Shown one piece after another: positions 47,773 to 57,692 of a stretch of DNA of 64,000 bases. Within the stretch, counting starts at the first letter, position 1. Each line of letters opens with the position of its first letter. Under the pieces are notes generated by a model. It was given only the letters and a program-made list of their open reading frames with translations. It ran no database searches and was not told the origin of the DNA. A program made the translations under genes and the position numbers. Origin of the DNA: Pirellulaceae bacterium (GTDB lineage: Bacteria > Planctomycetota > Planctomycetia > Pirellulales > Pirellulaceae); assembly GCA_018402565.1 (NCBI GenBank), contig JAGYIQ010000007.1, forward strand, positions 1 through 64,000, read 5' to 3'.

Positions 47773-50700
47773 TTAGTGTTTCGTGATCGTTTCACTCAAG
47801 TTGAACAACAGTCCCGCGACCATTGCCCAAGCCGCCTGTTCGGCGGGATCCAACGACTCGTCGCGAGGCGATTCCCCCTGCTGCAAGTACTGCAATGCCT
47901 GCTCCCGATCGGCGGAATACCGTTGGTGCTCGCGGCGTACCACCCGCAGCAATTGGTCCAACTCCGCGGCTGTCGGTGGCCGTCCCACAATCTCTAGCAT
48001 CGCCCAGCGCAGCCGTTCTTCTGAGCTGCCGGACCGGTGCAGAATCCGCTGGGCCATGACGCGAGTCGCTTCGACAAACTGCACGTCGTTCCACAGCACC
48101 AAGGCTTGCAGCGGCGTCGTCGTCGCCGGTCGTCCCACGACGCAGACCTCGCGATTGGGCGCATCGAAGGCCGACAGGTTGGTCGGTGGCGCCGTCCGTT
48201 TCCAATACGTATAGAGCGAGCGTCGATACAGCTTTTCGCCATGGTCTTGCACAAATATCTGCGCCGTCGCAGGCGTACTGCCGTAGTGACTGACTTCTCG
48301 CCACGGATCACCGGGTGTGTAGGGATTGACGCTGGGGCCGCCCAACCGCGGCACCAACAGCCCGCTGGACTTCAACGCCAAGTCCCGCACCAATTCTGCC
48401 GACAAGCGAAACCGCGGTCCCCGCCCCAGCCACTCGTTCAACGGGTCCGCCGCCAACGCCGCCGCGGACGTGGCCGACGACTGGCGATACGTCTGGCTGG
48501 TCACGATCTGGAACAACAAGCGTTTCACATCCCAACCATGCTCTTGAAAGTCCACTGCCAACCAATCCAATAGCTCGGGATGCGATGGCCATTGCCCCTG
48601 CGCTCCAAAGTCCGCCGGCGTCGCGACCAGACCCCGCCCGAACAGCAGTTGCCAGAAGCGATTCACCGCCACTCGCGACGTCAAGGGATGATCGGGTGCG
48701 ATCAGCCAGCGAGCCAAACTCAAGCGGTCCGCTTGCTCGGCATCCGGCAACGGCGGCAGGACCGCCGGCGTTCCGGTCGACACTTGTTCACCCGGTTGCA
48801 GGTAATCGCCGCGGTGCAAGACATGCGTCGCCCGCGGGGTTTCCGCCACCGACATGACCATTACCGGGAACTCCGCCGTCAATGCTTGCCGACGATCAAC
48901 CAGATTCGCCAAGTCAATTCGTGTCGAGCGGAGCGACTGGCCTTCCGCCGAGCAATATTGCCACAATTTCAACCATTCCGCCTCGGTGCGTTCTGCCACC
49001 GGGCGTTGCAGTAGCTCCAATACGTCGGCCGGCAGTTCCGTTCCGTCGTCTTCGCCGGTCAGGACGTAAAATTGGAACAAACCAGGAATCATCGATTGGC
49101 CATAGCCGAAATTGACCTGCACCGTCATGTAGGGCATCTCTGCCGCGTCCACGCCCTCGACGAAGGTCGCCGTGAAGTGGACCGGGCCCTCGGTGGCCAG
49201 ATCCGGTGACCAGCCGCTCGGGTTGCGTGGATCGAAGACGTTTCGAGGAGGAAACTCCGGCCGCCAAGAACTGGCCGTGAAACGCGAAAAATCCAGTAAT
49301 TGATGTAGATTAATTTGATCGCCCGGCACTCGATCCGCGGTTGCCGACAAGGCCGTCAAGACAAACGTGCCTTTATCCACCGCACCCTCGACAACGGGTG
49401 GCAACCGCTTCCCCCCGCCCCAACTCCCTTGCGGGTCCCCCGGCAAGGGCTGGAACACGATCCGCACGCCACGCAACGGGCTTTCGAGGGCCGGGAGCTG
49501 CAGCGAGACATCAAAGGCTGCCAAGCCTCCGGCACCCTGCAAGCGCACCCCGTTTTCACCCTCCGCGGCATAGCCACTGCCCATATTCGGCGTTGTGACA
49601 TTCAAGACCTTGGCCGGATACAACTGCAGGTCGCGACCACGCTGCTCCAGGATCGCCGCCTGCTCGCGTTCCCATTCCAATAGGACTTTTCGATCCAACG
49701 TCGCCAGCCGCGCCTCCAAGGCCGCGATCTCATGCTCCAGTTGCGGCAGTTCGTCCGTTCGGATCATCGTCCGCGCCGAGATACTGGGTGCTGGATTGAT
49801 CCCCTGGTCGCCGTCGAGGCCCCGATCGGGCAGCGAGTTGAAGAACGCCACCATTTGGTAGTACTCGCGTTGGCTCAATGGATCATATTTGTGATTGTGG
49901 CACTGAGCGCAAGCGAGTGTTAGGCCTAGGATCGCCTCCCCCAGGGTCTTGACCCGGTCCGCGTTGTAGTTGGCCAAGTTCTCCTCGGGGATCGTGCCGC
50001 CTTCGTGAGTCACCATGTTGTTGCGTTGGAAGCCCGTTGCCACCCATTGGTCGATTGTCCGCTCGGGCAACCGATCTCCCGCTAACTGTTCCAACAAGAA
50101 TTGATCGTAGGGTTTGTTGTCGTTAAAGGCTTGGATGACCCAATCTCGCCACAGCCACTGATGACGCCCGCCGTCGATCGAGTAGCCGTTGGTGTCGGCG
50201 TAACGGGCCGCGTCCAACCAATCCAAAGCCATCCGTTCACCGAAATGCGGATTGGCCAACAACCGCTCGACCAATCGCTCGTAGGCGTCCGGCGAGATGT
50301 CATTCACAAACGCTTCAATTTCTTCCGCCGTTGGAGGCAGGCCCAACAGATCCAACGACACGCGGCGAATCAACGTGTAGCGATCCGCCGGTGGACTGGG
50401 CGGCAGACCCCGCTCCTGTAAAGCTTTCCTCACAAACGCATCTATCGGGTTTACCTCCGCGGCATCCTCCGCCACGATAATGGGCGGCTCAGGCTTCACC
50501 GGTCGAATCAGTGACCAATGCGTCTGGTACTCGGCACCTTGCTGGATCCAGCGGTCCAGCAAATCGATCTGCTCGGGTGTCAGGCTCAGGTTCGACTCCA
50601 CCGGCGGCATCCGCTCGCTGGCGTCGTCTGGCAACCGCACGCGGTGCAGGAGCAGGCTGTCCGTCGGCTCCCCCGGCACGATGGCCGATTCGTAGGCCCC

Positions 50701-51051
50701 GGCAGCCGTGTCCAACCGCAAGTCAGCCGCACGAGTCCCCTCGTCGAAGCCATGGCAGGGGAAACAGTTGGCCGACAAAATCGGCTGGATGTCCCGATTG
50801 AAGTCCACTCGGTTGGCAGTCTCGTCCGAGACGCCGTCCCGGGGCGTCGACCGACCACCGGCTGGCTCCGTCGCGGGCTCCGTTGTTTGACCGAGGGCTT
50901 GACCGAGTGCTTCCTGTGTCGCCAGCACGTTCCGCGGGCCGAATCCAGGTTGCTCCCTTGCCAAGAAAGGTGCCCAGGCGACGAATAGGCAGATAAGTAT
51001 GCCAAACCTTGTCCCAAAACCATTCGCCAATTGCTTCACCGCACGACCCAT
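47773..51051 (-). CDS. PSCyt1-DUF1549-DUF1553 exported cytochrome-like protein
   Basis: About 1092 residues. An N-terminal signal/anchor (FGILICLFVAWAPFLA) is followed by a planctomycete cytochrome-c-like domain with the haem motif CFPCH in LSANCFPCHGFDEG. DUF1549 (PIDAFVRKALQERGLPPSPPADRYTLIRRVSLDLLGLPPT, then WLDAARYADTNGY) comes next, with QCHNHKYDPLSQREYY, a central concanavalin-like/discoidin-like segment, and DUF1553 (LTSRVAVNRFWQLLFGRGLV, FGAQGQWPSHPELLDWLA). Suggested role: periplasmic redox or polysaccharide breakdown; not proven. GGAGGAG directly precedes a double ATG, so the start is 51051 or 51054. First gene of the pair with DUF1501. Confidence 0.94.
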   Translation of the reverse strand: MGRAVKQLANGFGTRFGILICLFVAWAPFLAREQPGFGPRNVLATQEALGQALGQTTEPATEPAGGRSTPRDGVSDETANRVDFNRDIQPILSANCFPCHGFDEGTRAADLRLDTAAGAYESAIVPGEPTDSLLLHRVRLPDDASERMPPVESNLSLTPEQIDLLDRWIQQGAEYQTHWSLIRPVKPEPPIIVAEDAAEVNPIDAFVRKALQERGLPPSPPADRYTLIRRVSLDLLGLPPTAEEIEAFVNDISPDAYERLVERLLANPHFGERMALDWLDAARYADTNGYSIDGGRHQWLWRDWVIQAFNDNKPYDQFLLEQLAGDRLPERTIDQWVATGFQRNNMVTHEGGTIPEENLANYNADRVKTLGEAILGLTLACAQCHNHKYDPLSQREYYQMVAFFNSLPDRGLDGDQGINPAPSISARTMIRTDELPQLEHEIAALEARLATLDRKVLLEWEREQAAILEQRGRDLQLYPAKVLNVTTPNMGSGYAAEGENGVRLQGAGGLAAFDVSLQLPALESPLRGVRIVFQPLPGDPQGSWGGGKRLPPVVEGAVDKGTFVLTALSATADRVPGDQINLHQLLDFSRFTASSWRPEFPPRNVFDPRNPSGWSPDLATEGPVHFTATFVEGVDAAEMPYMTVQVNFGYGQSMIPGLFQFYVLTGEDDGTELPADVLELLQRPVAERTEAEWLKLWQYCSAEGQSLRSTRIDLANLVDRRQALTAEFPVMVMSVAETPRATHVLHRGDYLQPGEQVSTGTPAVLPPLPDAEQADRLSLARWLIAPDHPLTSRVAVNRFWQLLFGRGLVATPADFGAQGQWPSHPELLDWLAVDFQEHGWDVKRLLFQIVTSQTYRQSSATSAAALAADPLNEWLGRGPRFRLSAELVRDLALKSSGLLVPRLGGPSVNPYTPGDPWREVSHYGSTPATAQIFVQDHGEKLYRRSLYTYWKRTAPPTNLSAFDAPNREVCVVGRPATTTPLQALVLWNDVQFVEATRVMAQRILHRSGSSEERLRWAMLEIVGRPPTAAELDQLLRVVRREHQRYSADREQALQYLQQGESPRDESLDPAEQAAWAMVAGLLFNLSETITKH

Positions 51052-51166
51052 CATTCTCCTCCGCCTGCCCACCAACACTCCCCAGAACTATCATATCACA
51101 AACCGTCTGCCCGTCGAATTCCGTTGCCGAGTTTACGGGGCGCACCGACTCAGGAGTTGACCGCCT

Positions 51167-51943
51167 ATGCCAAAATCGAAGTTACTGCCCAGCATGTGGG
51201 ACATCCCCGAGTACTTTCACGGTCGGGTTGGCGACCGAGCCGGCCGGCAACGGGCCATGGTCCACGAGGGGCACATGCTGCTGGTCTTGCACCACCCGCC
51301 ACAACGAGGCGTGCGAGCTCGCCAGACTTACTTCTTCTACCGCAAGCCGGATGGCTCTTGGTTTTCGACAGCCGAGGGAGGTGGCCTCGCCGCCCTGACC
51401 AAGCACTTGGAGCGGTTCGAGGCTCAGGTCGATGCCTTGGATGCCGCCGAGGACAAAGCCAAGACCGCCGACGAGTACTTCGGCTTGATCGAAGAGATGC
51501 TGCCGCTCAAACGAACGGCCGCCAACCTGCATGCCACCCTGGACGAGGCTCGCAAAAGCCTGCCCAGCGTGCGTGAACTGATCAACTTCCGCGACCATGC
51601 CTACGAAATTTCTCGGACAGCGGACCTGCTGTATGACGCGATCAAAGTGGGAGCGGAGCTGGCGCACATCCGCCACGCGGAAACACAAGCCGCTCAGGCG
51701 CGACATTTGTCGGTCTCCGCCCATCGACTCAACTTGTTGGTGGCGTTCTTCTTCCCGCTGGCCACCCTGGCCGCCGTCTTTGGAATGAATCTGAAGATGG
51801 GTTGGGAAGAGGTTGATCCGCCTGGCCTGTTCCTGGCGGTATGCGGCGTGGGACTGCTGTCGGGAGCGGCCTTGTTTACGGTGCTCCTAGGGCGCCCACG
51901 TCACAACGATCCTCTCAACGGTCCCACACAAAACTCACTTTGA
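51167..51943 (+). CDS. CorA-like magnesium/divalent-cation transporter homologue
   Basis: 258 residues. The C-terminus has two hydrophobic helices, the first (LNLLVAFFFPLATLAAVFGMNL) ending in the GMN signature of the CorA family in the form FGMNL. A long helical segment with LPSVRELINFRDHAYEISRTADLLYDAIKVG precedes it, as in CorA stalk helices. The N-terminal domain is shorter than in standard CorA, so it is a reduced member, and transport is inferred. AGGAG lies 9 bases before the ATG. Confidence 0.8.
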   Translation: MPKSKLLPSMWDIPEYFHGRVGDRAGRQRAMVHEGHMLLVLHHPPQRGVRARQTYFFYRKPDGSWFSTAEGGGLAALTKHLERFEAQVDALDAAEDKAKTADEYFGLIEEMLPLKRTAANLHATLDEARKSLPSVRELINFRDHAYEISRTADLLYDAIKVGAELAHIRHAETQAAQARHLSVSAHRLNLLVAFFFPLATLAAVFGMNLKMGWEEVDPPGLFLAVCGVGLLSGAALFTVLLGRPRHNDPLNGPTQNSL

Positions 51944-52000
51944 TGCCCACGCGAATCGCGCATGGGCCTTTACCCACTGCCCCCCACTCGGAGTTGTCTC

Positions 52001-52951
52001 ATGACACTTTTGTTCACCGTCGGTCTCGGGTTATTGCTGCAGCTCGTTGCTGCCACTCCGTTTGAAACCCCGGCGGAGTCGCATCGCGTTTATGGGAAGC
52101 GTACAGAAGCCAGGCAATCGATGGACGACGAGACACCAGCAGGACCCACGCCAAAGCCGCCACGAGCGCTACCGGTCATCGTGGCACACCGCGGAGCCAG
52201 CGCCGACGCACCCGAGAACACGCTGGCCGCATTTGAATTGAGCTGGGAACAGCAGGCCGATGCCATCGAGGGCGACTTCTTCCTGACCGCCGATCAAACC
52301 ATCGTCGCCATCCACGATCGCACGACCAAACGCACGGGCGGAGAAAACTGGGACGTCCGCACCAAGACCTTGGCCGAACTGCAGACCCTGGACGTGGGGC
52401 GTTGGAAGGCCGAAAAGTATGCCGGACAGTCCATTCCCACCTTGCCCCAAGTCTGCCAGATCTTGCCGGCCGACAAACAACTGTTCCTGGAGATCAAGGA
52501 CTCGCCACGATTGGTTCCGGTCCTGCAGCAACAACTCCGCCAGGATCCTGGGTTGGCCGCTTTGCAGCCACAACAAATCGTGATCATCGCCTTTGATCCC
52601 GAGGTCATTGCCGCCTGCAAACAGCAACTACCCCAGCACAAGGCCCATTGGCTAACGGGCTTCAAAAAAGACCGAGACTCCGGTATCGTGCAGCCCACCG
52701 TCGACCAGGTGCTGGAGACGCTCCGCAGAATCGGCGCCGATGGCTTGGATTGCCAGGCCTCCGACCATATCGACCAGGACTTCGTGGACCAAATTCGAGC
52801 GGGCGGTTTCGAGTTCCATGTGTGGACCGTCGATGATCCGCAGGTCGCCCTCCGCTTCGCTCGGCTGGGCGTCGACTCCATCACCACCAATCGCCCGGCG
52901 GTCATTCGCCAAAACTTGCAACAGGAAAGGTCACCGACGCCTCGACCATGA
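52001..52951 (+). CDS. exported glycerophosphodiester phosphodiesterase
   Basis: 316 residues. GDPD family enzyme hydrolysing glycerophosphodiesters to glycerol-3-phosphate and an alcohol. A signal peptide (LLFTVGLGLLLQLVAATPF) points to export. Core motifs are IVAHRGASADAPENTLAAFE, AIEGDFFLTADQTIVAIHDRTTKRTG (metal and catalytic Glu/Asp/His), LFLEIKDSPR and the C-terminal FHVWTVDDPQVALRFARLGVDSITTNRP. GGAG lies 8 bases before the ATG at 52001, preferred over 51962. It overlaps the following flavoprotein gene by 4 bases (ATGA). Confidence 0.94.
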   Translation: MTLLFTVGLGLLLQLVAATPFETPAESHRVYGKRTEARQSMDDETPAGPTPKPPRALPVIVAHRGASADAPENTLAAFELSWEQQADAIEGDFFLTADQTIVAIHDRTTKRTGGENWDVRTKTLAELQTLDVGRWKAEKYAGQSIPTLPQVCQILPADKQLFLEIKDSPRLVPVLQQQLRQDPGLAALQPQQIVIIAFDPEVIAACKQQLPQHKAHWLTGFKKDRDSGIVQPTVDQVLETLRRIGADGLDCQASDHIDQDFVDQIRAGGFEFHVWTVDDPQVALRFARLGVDSITTNRPAVIRQNLQQERSPTPRP

Positions 52952-54372
52952 CTCTAGCGGCCCCCCACCCGGATCACCCCATCTCCTTGGAATCGCCCGC
53001 CACCATTGCCGTGATCGGGGCCGGCCCGATCGGTCTGGAGGCGGCCCTCTACGGTCGGTTCCTCGGGTATGAAGTCACGGTGTTCGACAGGGGGCCCGTG
53101 GCGGCCAATGTCCAGCAATGGCAGCACTTGCCGCTCTTGACCCCCTTTCACGACCTGCACTCGCGTTTGGGCCGTTACGCCATCACGACCCAGAATCCAC
53201 AACACGAGTTTCCCGGTCCGGAGGACTGCATCAGCGGACAGCAGTGGCGGCAGTCGTACCTGCTGCCGCTGGCCGAAACCGATCTCTTGGCCGCCTCGCT
53301 TCGCAGCCAACATCGGGTCGTCGCCGTCAGTCGCTGTCACTATCCCAAGCACCACCCCGCCACCGGACCGCGTCGGTGGCAGGACGGCTTCCTGGTAACC
53401 TGGGAAGACGAACAAGGCATGCCCCACAGCGACACCTTCGATTTTGTGCTGGATGCGTCTGGGACCTTCCAGCACCCGCAGGGTTGGGGACCCGGCGGTG
53501 GACCTGCCCTCGGGCAGGACGCGTTGGTCGCCCAGGCCCAACGCGATGCTCGACTGGCTGCCGCACTGCACACGGTGGCTCCAGATTTCACCAGGGAACC
53601 TACTGCCTGGCACGATGCCCGGGTTTTGTTGATCGGTGATAGCTTGATCGCAGCCCACACCGCATTGGAGTGGAGACGTCAGGTCAAAGCCGGGCAACTC
53701 TGCTGGCTGCTGCCCCAAAACATTCAATCGCCCCAGACCTTTCCAGTCGTTCCGGCCGACCCGCTGCCCGCGCGGCATCGCCTACTGACGGCCGCCAATG
53801 AACTGATCGACCAACAGCGGCTGGAGTCGCTCGCACAGGCCATCGCCGAGCGGGCTGAATCCACCGCCGCACAGCGCCTGCAAGTCCTGGGGAATGCCAA
53901 CCTCACCTCGATAACCTGGGATCCCGAAAGGGGCCTGTTCCACGCCCAATTGCTGCAATGGACCGAGGTCGATTGGGAGGCGGCGCCGGATGACTTCGAA
54001 GAGCCCGACGATGAAGCGGTCGCCTGCGACTTCGATCACGTGATCATCGCCGTCGGGCATCGGGTCGATGAGGCCCTGACGCAAGAATTGCAAGTCCCAC
54101 GCTGTCCCCACAGTGAATGCATGCTGGGTTTGCTGCCCGAGCTACAGCAGGCAGATGCGGGCCCGGCCGGCGGCGATCGCTTCCGGCTGAAGCTGGCGGA
54201 CCCTCAGAGCCAACTGACTCCCGAGGGGCGGTTGTTTGTCCTGGGAGCCAAAAGCTTCGGTCGCCAGCCCAACTATTTTCATCGCGTCGGCCTACAACAG
54301 GTCCGAGACGCCTTTCGCTGGATCGTCGGACGCCACAACCTGGACCTGGAAGAGTCCATCGCCATTCGCTGA
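52948..54372 (+). CDS. FAD/NAD(P)-binding flavoprotein, monooxygenase-like
   Basis: 474 residues. The N-terminal Rossmann motif is IAVIGAGPIGLEAALYGRFLGYEVTVFDRG. A second dinucleotide-type segment is ARVLLIGDSLIAAHTALEWRR with its glycine pattern partly changed, and the C-terminal VIIAVGHRVDE plus GRLFVLGAKSFGRQPNYF complete a two-domain flavin oxidoreductase. Substrate unknown; similar proteins are annotated as lysine/ornithine-type or flavin-containing monooxygenase-like. It is translationally coupled to the phosphodiesterase gene. Confidence 0.85.
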   Translation: MTLAAPHPDHPISLESPATIAVIGAGPIGLEAALYGRFLGYEVTVFDRGPVAANVQQWQHLPLLTPFHDLHSRLGRYAITTQNPQHEFPGPEDCISGQQWRQSYLLPLAETDLLAASLRSQHRVVAVSRCHYPKHHPATGPRRWQDGFLVTWEDEQGMPHSDTFDFVLDASGTFQHPQGWGPGGGPALGQDALVAQAQRDARLAAALHTVAPDFTREPTAWHDARVLLIGDSLIAAHTALEWRRQVKAGQLCWLLPQNIQSPQTFPVVPADPLPARHRLLTAANELIDQQRLESLAQAIAERAESTAAQRLQVLGNANLTSITWDPERGLFHAQLLQWTEVDWEAAPDDFEEPDDEAVACDFDHVIIAVGHRVDEALTQELQVPRCPHSECMLGLLPELQQADAGPAGGDRFRLKLADPQSQLTPEGRLFVLGAKSFGRQPNYFHRVGLQQVRDAFRWIVGRHNLDLEESIAIR

Positions 54373-54385
54373 CCACGCGGATCGG

Positions 54386-54430
54386 GGCCACTGACCAACT
54401 GGCCACTGACCAACTGGCCACTGACTTCAA
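54386..54430 (+). repeat. 15-bp tandem repeat
   Basis: GGCCACTGACCAACT twice in full and once in part, directly after the flavoprotein gene. Confidence 0.85.
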
Positions 54431-54465
54431 GCCGGCGGTTTAGAGAATGCCGACCGAACGCTCGG

Positions 54466-54504
54466 TTCTATCGCTCAGTTCTATCGCTCAGTTCTATCGC
54501 TCAG
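54466..54504 (+). repeat. 13-bp tandem repeat
   Basis: TTCTATCGCTCAG three times (54466, 54479, 54492), touching the 3' end of the next gene. Confidence 0.88.
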
Positions 54505-54800
54505 TTCGAGCGATCTGGGGCGGGTGGAAACCGAGCGATCAAGAACCACCGCTCCAGCCAATTCGCCGGTCGGAGGCGTGGGTCGGTGGCCTCGATCCGT
54601 AGCCGCTTGCCACGACGTGTGACGACCTCTAACTGGCCGTCAGGTAGGACCGCCGACACTCGCCAGTACTTCTCGATTTCATAGCCATAGTCGTCGCCAT
54701 GCGCCGCTGGTCGTACATTCTTCGCCCTCGGGCTGGGCGCAATGCCCCGCTTCTGTTTGCGAAAAACCACCATCGAGCCTACGACATAGCTACGACCCAA
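54501..54800 (-). CDS. conserved hypothetical protein with KQKRGIAPSPRA motif
   Basis: Likely 99 residues. The core VVFRKQKRGIAPSPRAKNVRPA, GDDYGYEIEKYWRV, GQLEVVTRRGKRLRIEATDPRLRPANWLERW is, from memory, a small family common in planctomycetes; its role is unknown. It looks like a compact beta-barrel that could bind nucleic acid (inference from the basic, aromatic pattern). The frame is open to 54899, but GGAGG stands 7 bases before a TTG at 54800, and the part upstream of that is made of 14-bp tandem repeats, so 54800 is the better start. Confidence 0.65.
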   Translation of the reverse strand: MGRSYVVGSMVVFRKQKRGIAPSPRAKNVRPAAHGDDYGYEIEKYWRVSAVLPDGQLEVVTRRGKRLRIEATDPRLRPANWLERWFLIARFPPAPDRSN

Positions 54801-54822
54801 GACGTTTTCCTCCCTGACTGTG

Positions 54823-54860
54823 GCGATCTGACCGGGGCGATCTGACCGGGGCGATCTGAA
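54823..54860 (+). repeat. 14-bp tandem repeat
   Basis: GCGATCTGACCGGG at 54823 and 54837, then a partial third copy, in the leader of the preceding gene. Confidence 0.85.
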
Positions 54861-55117
54861 TAATGTGCCGACGGGTCCACATTCGCTGCCTGGAGTCACA
54901 ATCTAGCCCAGTCCATCGCTCGGCTAAAGCCGGGGACCGACCGGTTTGTGCCGGTTGTGCCCGTCGCCCCCGTCACCTCTCGACAGAACGGCGGCTCACT
55001 TTTGGGCAAGATGCTAGCATCGCGGGCAAAAATCGGTATCCTGGCGGGGGTTAGGGGTGGACCGGGGGCGGACGTGGGGCTGTTCGCGACGGGGCTACTT
55101 TTTGAGGGAGTCAGAGG

Positions 55118-55414
55118 ATGACCAATCGAATTTCCGAGCATCGGATGTCCGCGTACTTCGCATCAACGTGGCTGGAAACGGCCGAGGCCGACTCGAGTGA
55201 TTGGCCGACGGAAGCGGCACTGTCTGACCGCCTGACGCAGTCCGAGGTGACCGTGGTCAGCGTCGACGGTGACACCTTTCAGTCGCTGCTGATCAGCAAT
55301 CGCAACCTGGAGCGTTGGGATTCGCCCAACCACAACACGTTCGGCCTATTCGATCCCCATCACCGCATCCGCTACGTGATTGGCCAGTCCGAATTGTTCG
55401 AACTGCAAAAGTAG
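55118..55414 (+). CDS. hypothetical 98-residue protein
   Basis: Soluble protein with no recognised family: MTNRISEHRMSAYFASTWLE, an acidic segment, SEVTVVSVDGDTFQSLLISN and a His-rich NHNTFGLFDPHHRIRYVIG. AGAGG lies right before the ATG. The composition and codon pattern look like a real gene. It stands alone and converges on the ATP-grasp gene. Confidence 0.6.
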   Translation: MTNRISEHRMSAYFASTWLETAEADSSDWPTEAALSDRLTQSEVTVVSVDGDTFQSLLISNRNLERWDSPNHNTFGLFDPHHRIRYVIGQSELFELQK

Positions 55415-55545
55415 GTCGCGGAGCAGGGACGCGGCAGCGGCACACTTAGGACGCGAGCGAGGCACCGGCACAGGTTCCGACAGCCTCAAGTGTCGACAGG
55501 CACAAATGCAGATAGCTACGATCTCTCCGCTCGATTGGCGTGTCT

Positions 55546-56769
55546 TCAGCGAGCCCGCACTTTGACTGTGCGTCCGACTTCGTCCAGCATGGCTCGCAGG
55601 TGCTCGAAGTCGGGATGCTTGAGTCTTACCCAGGCATTGGCCATGTACCCCGCTTCGACGGGCTGAGTCGGGGTGCCGGGCTCCGGCAAGTGACAATCGA
55701 TGATCCACTCTCCGAAGCGGGCCTGAATCGAGTCCAGTCCCTCGTAGTGCGAGATCCGCCCATCGCGGTCTGGCCGCAGGGCGATCAAGCCGGCACTGAA
55801 ACGCCGCGAAGGTCCCTGGGACCGCTGGCCATGCACCACGGCATTGGCCCATTCGACGTACAGGTCCAAATCGTTGGCGACGTTGTACAAGTCCCAGGCT
55901 CGAACACCCGGCGGGCGGCAACCGATCTCCGAAAACCTGAGGCCCTTGGGCCCGAAAAACCACTCCATGTGCGTGGCGGCTGTGCCGATTTCCAATGCTT
56001 GAATCACCCGTCGGCCCATCGATTTGAGCTCCTGATAGCCCGAGGCCGCATCGACTTGGTTGGTGGCGATAAACTGCGGCGAAATCCAGCGATGCCGCAT
56101 GGCCTCCAACACATTCGGGTAGTAGTGGGTGACGAACTCGTGCACGACCTGACCGCCGATCGCGATGGTGTCGTAGAAGCCCTCGTGTCCCTCGTTGAAC
56201 TCCTCGACCGCCACTTGCCCCCCCTGCCCAACCCTGGCCGCTTGCAACGCCACCTGCAGTTGTTCGGGTGTGTCCACGCGGCTGGTCCCGGCCGCCCCCG
56301 CTCCATCTCGTGGCTTGACGATCAGGGGGAAGCCCGTTTGCCGAGCAAACGCGTGGATGGTGTCGGCGTCGCCACTGCCCAGCGACGCGGCGCAGGGGAT
56401 GCCCGCCGCCCGCAGCACGTCTTTCATGGCGGGTTTGTCGCGACAGAGAAAACAGGTCCGCACGGACAGCCCCGGAATGGTGCACCGCTCCCGCACTTCC
56501 GCCACCGGCAAAATGTGCGCCTCAACGGTTGCCTCCAGGCGGTCGACCCACCACCGACTCTGGACCTCGCGGACGGCCTCGGTCATGGCCCCGACGTCGG
56601 TCACACTGCGGACCTGGACGTAGTCATGCAACCAGCCCTGGAGTGTGGAGTCCAAGTGCTCCCGACTGGTCTCGCCTATCGCGATCACATTCGCCCCGAC
56701 ATAACGCAGGGCCCTCACAAAGTCACGTTGGTTTGCTGGGAAATTAGGCTCTACAAAGACCACATTCAT
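55546..56769 (-). CDS. ATP-grasp family ligase
   Basis: 407 residues. N-terminal preATP-grasp part with NVVFVEPNFPANQRDFVRAL, then the ATP-grasp core: FPLIVKPRDGAGAAGTSRVDT (ATP-binding Lys and Gly-rich loop), QVAVEEFNEGHEGFYDT and the metal-binding LRFSEIGCRPPGVRAWDL. Such enzymes join a carboxylate to an amine or thiol with ATP; the substrate cannot be told. GAGG lies 8 bases before the ATG at 56769. No partner gene is adjacent. Confidence 0.9.
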   Translation of the reverse strand: MNVVFVEPNFPANQRDFVRALRYVGANVIAIGETSREHLDSTLQGWLHDYVQVRSVTDVGAMTEAVREVQSRWWVDRLEATVEAHILPVAEVRERCTIPGLSVRTCFLCRDKPAMKDVLRAAGIPCAASLGSGDADTIHAFARQTGFPLIVKPRDGAGAAGTSRVDTPEQLQVALQAARVGQGGQVAVEEFNEGHEGFYDTIAIGGQVVHEFVTHYYPNVLEAMRHRWISPQFIATNQVDAASGYQELKSMGRRVIQALEIGTAATHMEWFFGPKGLRFSEIGCRPPGVRAWDLYNVANDLDLYVEWANAVVHGQRSQGPSRRFSAGLIALRPDRDGRISHYEGLDSIQARFGEWIIDCHLPEPGTPTQPVEAGYMANAWVRLKHPDFEHLRAMLDEVGRTVKVRAR

Positions 56770-57692
56770 CGTCAAGACCTCGCCACAGTAGAACAGAACT
56801 CGCCTAAAACTTGCTCGGCATGACCTAACATTTTACGGGGTGCGAACCAAGCGGAGAATTCCCCAATGCTGCTTGATTTTCCGCCAATTCACAGCGCCCA
56901 ATCCTAAGCCTATTACCAAGTGGCACCTCCCCCGGAGGAAATCTGCCAGCGTTTTTCGTCACTGATTTGTAACGTGTGTTTTCAGGACAGGCGCTGGGGG
57001 GGCGGTGTGCGAGAGGACGAGCGTTTGGCCAGCGGCCCAGGACTTTGTCTCTGACTTGGCTTTCTCGGGTCGACGCACCGTCCGTTTGGCAGACCGCTCG
57101 TAGAAGCCAGAGATCGGCTGATGGTATGTCCCCGCGCATCCCCGTACCATTCCCGCTCGGTTTTGGAAGCAGTTGGTAGAAATTGGCAGAAAATGGAATT
57201 TTTTGAAAGGTAATGGAAGAAAGCTTCCATGTTTTTGCTCATTATCTTCCAACCTTTCGCCGGGTGCTGACTCCACTGGCTGGTTTGACTTTTGCGGTCG
57301 TGGAAATTACGCATTCGGCGAACCGGGTTGCGGGGATGGCGTCTAGGCTGGCGGGATTTCGACTGGGAATGGGAAGCTGGGTTGGCAGGGGAGGCCGTGC
57401 CGGGAGTGACACGGGTTTGGCGAGCAAACACGAGAAATACACAAAATTCGCTCAAGTTTCTCAATTGACTATGCAATTGCCGTGCCTACATTGTTAGGAA
57501 CAACCACCACTTGACGAATGGGAAACGGGTGCCCACGTCCGCGGAAATGAACGGCAGTTGGCCGGACGGCAGTTGGGCAGACGCCGAGTGGTAAGCGAGG
57601 TTGTGGCTTTCGGCGACAACACGGGCCGGCTGATGGGCGGCTCAACGCGAGGTCGGGAATAGCGAGAAAGGTTGGCATGCAAAGGAATGAAC
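56770..57692. other. long intergenic region before csrA
   Basis: About 920 bases with no convincing gene. One perfect small hairpin, ATGGAAG-AAAG-CTTCCAT, lies at 57213-57230. The rest shows no repeats of the families seen elsewhere. It must hold the csrA promoter. Confidence 0.5.

Noticed and set aside
55540..56823. 427-codon plus-strand frame
   Set aside because: Antisense to the ATP-grasp gene, which has clear motifs; the plus-strand translation has none.
56982..57476. 164-codon minus-strand frame before csrA
   Set aside because: No ribosome-binding site, no protein-like pattern, unusual composition; left as intergenic.
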